Source of the DNA: Candidatus Zixiibacteriota bacterium
Lineage (GTDB): Bacteria; Zixibacteria; MSB-5A5; GN15; FEB-12
Length of the DNA: 45,249 nt
NCBI GenBank assembly: GCA_040752815.1
Contig: JBFMGC010000016.1
Location: 1-45,249, forward strand
Reading direction: 5' to 3'
Shown here: positions 42,127 to 45,249 of the stretch, piece by piece
How positions within the stretch are numbered: position 1 is the stretch's first letter
Layout of the letters: each line of letters opens with the position of its first letter
The notes under the pieces: model-generated
Told to the model about the DNA's origin: nothing
What the model saw: the letters and a program-made list of their open reading frames with translations, nothing else
The model's database searches: none
Position numbers and translations under genes: made by a program

Positions 42127-44844
42127 ATGCGATTGGTGAAGATCCCCCTGATGTGTCTCTTGGCGCTTCTGGCACTGGCCGACTATTCCCAGGCGCAGCC
42201 TCAGTTTGGGTGCGATGACATCGTGCATTCGTCGTTTGACGTACTGCGTCTGCCGTTCTTCTGCGGCAAGCCGGGCGATACGGTGCTGCTGCCGGTCATC
42301 CTGGACAACGACTCAATCGTGACGTCGTTCCAGTTCCTGATCGAGTTCGACACGGCCTGGCTGCGCCCGGTGTTCATCCGGGACTCGTCGTGCGCGGTGG
42401 CGGACCAGACCGGTTGTATCCAGTGGAATGTCGACACGACTTTCGTGGATCACCTCATCACGCGGCGCATGCTTATCACCGATACCACGCCCGGCGAATT
42501 CGGGCCGGTTATCGACACGATCAACCAGTTTAGTATTAATCTGTTCCAGGGGCGCAAGAATGTGCTGGCCTGCAACGCCGTTCCGGAGTTCTTGACTCTT
42601 GACTCGCTGCCGCCGGGCAACGACACGATTTTTTACGTCAAGATGGCCGTCAAAGCGACCACGCCGCACCTTCAGCTTGCGCGCTTCACTTTCTTTGAGA
42701 GCGACATCTTCATAGTCGATGATAGCGTATTTCCGCCGGATACGACCTACTTCAACGGCTGTAACGCCTCCCAGATGGTGACTGCCTGGTACAAGGGGCT
42801 GAACGGCCAGGGAGAAGACTCCACCGAGAACTTCCAGGTTTACCCGACCACTGACCTGGGCTACACTTACTGGTTCCAGGCTGATACGGCCTGTGTACCG
42901 CCGGCCATCCCGGACCCGACCGTAGCCTTCTCGGCCAATCCGACATCTATAACTACCAGTCAGACATCCGCGCTAACCTGGACCTCGACCAATACGGACT
43001 CGGTGGTGATTCGGGATGGCGTTGGCTCACGCCTGGCCTACCCGGTCAACGGGCAGATATCGGGTACAATCAACTGGTCTCCGCCGAGCACCGGGACTTT
43101 CAGCTTCACCGCGCGAGCCTACGGCACCAACGGGAACTCGGCATTCGGGAACGCCACTGTGACTGTAACTACCGGCGGAACCGGCCAGGGCCCGAATATG
43201 TCTGTGTCCGGGCTGGCATCGCCGTATAATCAGGGCGAGCTGATCAGCTTCACGGTAACGGCCACCAATACTACTGGTACACAGATTACTATTGTCGCCT
43301 CCGGCCTGCCGGCGAATGCCAGTTTCGGTAACGGCGGGCAGGTGATCGGTGTCAGCCCGCTGACCGGCACGTTCAGCTGGACACCGAGCAACACGCAGGA
43401 GGGGTTCTTCACAGTCACGTTTACGGGCAGCCACTCTGGCGGTTCGACCGTGTTGCCGATCCAGATCGAGGTCAAGGAGCTGGAGTTCGACCGCCTCTTT
43501 TCCACCTCGCGCGAGGGCAACCGCCCGGTAGGCGGACGTCCCGGCAGGGCCGGAATCGCCTTCCCGATCGACCTGGTCAAACGTCAGCCGGTGTACGGTA
43601 TCCAGTTCGATATGACGTACCCGGATGAGTTCCTGAGGATCGACTCGATCATGACCACGATACGAATTCCCGAATACGTGGTGTACGACAACATCGGCGC
43701 CACTCCCGGCACAATACGCGTGGTCACGTTCGGCCTCAACAACGAGGAAGTGATCGATACCAACACCACGGCGATACTGCACATGATGATGACACTCGAT
43801 TCGAGCGCAGTGCCGTGGACCGACCTTGTCATTAATCTCGAAAACGGCCGTGAGTCAACCGATCCGGATCCGCTGGTCGGGTCCAAGCCGCTATTGACCG
43901 ATTCCGGCCTGGTGGTGGTGGATTCGCTGGGCGATGTCAACCTCGATCGGTTCATCGACGTCGCCGACGCGGTCAATATCGTTGCCTACATCATCGGCAC
44001 CTTCCCCCTGGTGGAACGACAGTTCGAGGTTGCGGACATCATCGAAAACGACTCGGTCAACGTGTTTGATCTGGTGGCCGATATCAACATGATCTACGGC
44101 ATCGCCCTGCCTGCGCCGGTTCCGCCGCCGCCTGACCAGATCGCGGTGCTGTCACTGGCCTACAACGAGATGATCAGCGGTTCGAATGATCTGCTGGTGG
44201 TTCGCTCGCAGATCCCTGAGGAAGTCGCCGGCGTGCAATTGCAGCTGAACTACGATCCGACCGCGGTCAGTTTCGGCTCGCCGCGTCTGACGGCGGACGT
44301 CTCCGGCTATGCCCTCCACTCGAACGACAACGGCCAGGGACGTCTGAAAATCCTGCTGTACAAGTTCGCGCCGTACAACTCGGGTGATTTCATGCAGCCG
44401 GGCGATGTCGACCTGGTGGAAATCCCGATCACGGCCTACAAGGACCTGAAGGCCGACGACAAAACCCGTATCCGGCTGACCGAGGCGCTGCTCTCCAACA
44501 CGGTCGCCGGCGCGCTGGCAGTCCAGGGTGTCGACACCCCTCTGCCGAACCGGTTTACACTCAGGCAGAACTACCCCAACCCGTTCAACCCGACCACGAC
44601 AATCGAGTTTGAGATCGGCGTGGCCGATCTCGGCGCCCTGCAGCAGGATGTCAGTCTGGACGTCTTCAATATACTCGGTCAGCATGTGACGACTCTGTTT
44701 GACGGTCGTTACGCTGCCGGCGCTTACAAAGTTACCTGGGATGCGACCGACCACGACGGGCGTCGCGTGGCCAGCGGTGTCTATCTCTACCGTCTGAAAG
44801 TCGGTGAGGAGTTTATGACCAAGAAAATGCTCTTCCTCAAGTAA
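42127..44844 (+). CDS. Large secreted surface protein with Ig-like, cohesin-like and dockerin-like modules and a type IX sorting tail
   Basis: A 905-residue protein. Signal peptide MRLVKIPLMCLLALLALADY to ~25; N-terminal cohesin-like region with cysteines; a bacterial Ig-like segment (~255-340, VAFSANPTSITTSQTSALTW); a cadherin-like repeat (~345-450); a second cohesin-like region (KRQPVYGIQFDMTYPDEFLR); a dockerin-like pair (GDVNLDRFIDVADAVNIVAY); a third beta domain; and a tail beginning QNYPNPFNPTTTIEFEI at ~813. I prefer the ATG at 42127, with GAGG five bases upstream, over the ATG at 42112. It lies 55 bases after the previous gene and is likely cotranscribed. Confidence 0.85.
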   Translation: MRLVKIPLMCLLALLALADYSQAQPQFGCDDIVHSSFDVLRLPFFCGKPGDTVLLPVILDNDSIVTSFQFLIEFDTAWLRPVFIRDSSCAVADQTGCIQWNVDTTFVDHLITRRMLITDTTPGEFGPVIDTINQFSINLFQGRKNVLACNAVPEFLTLDSLPPGNDTIFYVKMAVKATTPHLQLARFTFFESDIFIVDDSVFPPDTTYFNGCNASQMVTAWYKGLNGQGEDSTENFQVYPTTDLGYTYWFQADTACVPPAIPDPTVAFSANPTSITTSQTSALTWTSTNTDSVVIRDGVGSRLAYPVNGQISGTINWSPPSTGTFSFTARAYGTNGNSAFGNATVTVTTGGTGQGPNMSVSGLASPYNQGELISFTVTATNTTGTQITIVASGLPANASFGNGGQVIGVSPLTGTFSWTPSNTQEGFFTVTFTGSHSGGSTVLPIQIEVKELEFDRLFSTSREGNRPVGGRPGRAGIAFPIDLVKRQPVYGIQFDMTYPDEFLRIDSIMTTIRIPEYVVYDNIGATPGTIRVVTFGLNNEEVIDTNTTAILHMMMTLDSSAVPWTDLVINLENGRESTDPDPLVGSKPLLTDSGLVVVDSLGDVNLDRFIDVADAVNIVAYIIGTFPLVERQFEVADIIENDSVNVFDLVADINMIYGIALPAPVPPPPDQIAVLSLAYNEMISGSNDLLVVRSQIPEEVAGVQLQLNYDPTAVSFGSPRLTADVSGYALHSNDNGQGRLKILLYKFAPYNSGDFMQPGDVDLVEIPITAYKDLKADDKTRIRLTEALLSNTVAGALAVQGVDTPLPNRFTLRQNYPNPFNPTTTIEFEIGVADLGALQQDVSLDVFNILGQHVTTLFDGRYAAGAYKVTWDATDHDGRRVASGVYLYRLKVGEEFMTKKMLFLK

Positions 44845-44867
44845 GGGCTCGCGGAGGAACTGTTACG

Positions 44868-45249
44868 ATGAACCGAATGGTACGAATAGTTCTAGGTGCT
44901 GCGCTGCTGTTGACGGCGGCTGGCGCCGGCTTCGCCCAGACTGCGCCGGTAGTTACAGACATTCCTGATCAGACAATTGCCGAAGGTGCCAGCTTCACTG
45001 CAATCACGCTTGACGATTTTGTCAGTGACGCGGACAACACAGACGCTGAGATGACGTGGACTTTCTCAGGTAACACCGAACTGACTGTCAGCATTGATGT
45101 TAACCGGGTAGCCACGATAACGACTCCGAACTCTGATTGGAACGGTTCGGAGACGATCACGTTCAGGGCAGCCGATCCGGGGCTGCTGGCGGACTCGAAT
45201 GCTGCGACGTTTACGGTGACGGCGGTAAACGATGCGCCTGTCGTGACGG
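44868..45249 (+). CDS. Secreted repeat protein with cadherin/Ig-like modules (3' partial)
   Basis: An open frame from the ATG at 44868 runs off the window end (127 codons visible). The ribosome-binding site GGAGG lies at 44853-44857. A signal peptide MNRMVRIVLGAALLLTAAGA to ~23 is followed by a cadherin-like module (PVVTDIPDQTIAEGASFTAI, FVSDADNTDAEMTWTF), and a second begins at VNDAPVVT. Proteins of this style are often very large, with many such modules and a sorting tail; that part is inference. It is 23 bases after the preceding gene. Confidence 0.85.
   Translation, partial: MNRMVRIVLGAALLLTAAGAGFAQTAPVVTDIPDQTIAEGASFTAITLDDFVSDADNTDAEMTWTFSGNTELTVSIDVNRVATITTPNSDWNGSETITFRAADPGLLADSNAATFTVTAVNDAPVVT

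Noticed and set aside
43027-43782. Minus-strand open frame within the 905-residue surface protein gene
   Set aside because: Antisense shadow with no signal peptide, domain or ribosome-binding site.

Overview
The window is a 45 kb piece of a GC-rich bacterial chromosome (roughly 60% GC by eye). Three secreted proteins end in a QNYPNPFNP-type tail, the type A sorting domain of the type IX secretion system, and carry dockerin-like repeats before it. That combination, with a HmuY/TonB-type uptake pair and bactofilin, points to the FCB superphylum (Bacteroidetes/Fibrobacteres relatives). A candidate lineage such as Zixibacteria would fit. This assignment is inference from protein style; no rRNA or tRNA gene is visible.

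Layout. 3-4349 (+): a HEAT-repeat/cyclophilin fusion cut by the window edge, a secreted LolA-like protein, an adenosine-specific kinase family protein, a PC4-like protein and a GNAT acetyltransferase carrying an in-frame repeat insertion. 4461-7914 (-): a HmuY-like lipoprotein and its TonB-dependent receptor, with terminator and probable promoter. 8396-11683: a divergent ketol-acid reductoisomerase-like gene (-), then nadC, birA and an IscU-type scaffold (+). 12248-20476 (+): the classic origin-proximal series rpmH-rnpA-yidD-yidC-mnmE-mnmG-rsmG-parA-parB, with two exact parS cores. 20479-27207 (+): an M23 peptidase and bactofilin that overlap, a gap with three DnaA-box-like sites, MoxR, an N4-cytosine-type DNA methyltransferase, a membrane protein, an isoaspartyl peptidase, a repeat cluster and a DUF58 protein. 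27312-29264 (+): a lower-GC pair encoding a SAMHD1-like HD phosphohydrolase and a YwgA-like protein. 29284-33923 (-): a zinc/manganese-type uptake cluster (Cys/His-rich small protein, outer-membrane protein, binding protein, permease, GNAT) without an ATPase, plus a degenerate alpha/beta hydrolase. 34333-45249 (+): four successive secreted surface proteins with cohesin-like, Ig/cadherin-like, dockerin-like and sorting modules, the last cut by the window end.

How it fits together. The middle third is a housekeeping and segregation core: ribosome and RNase P parts, membrane-protein insertion, tRNA U34 modification, chromosome partition and cell-shape determinants. It is flanked by nutrient uptake modules for heme-like ligands and divalent metal, and by a surface-protein locus. 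Intergenic gaps are rich in short hairpin repeats that recur across the window.

The most notable points are: mnmE is readable in full only if one base is gained at a run of ten A; a parS site lies inside rsmG; the reductoisomerase-like protein lacks two conserved active-site residues; the HD/YwgA pair looks acquired; a DNA methyltransferase is translationally coupled to moxR; and a hairpin repeat has been absorbed into a GNAT coding frame.
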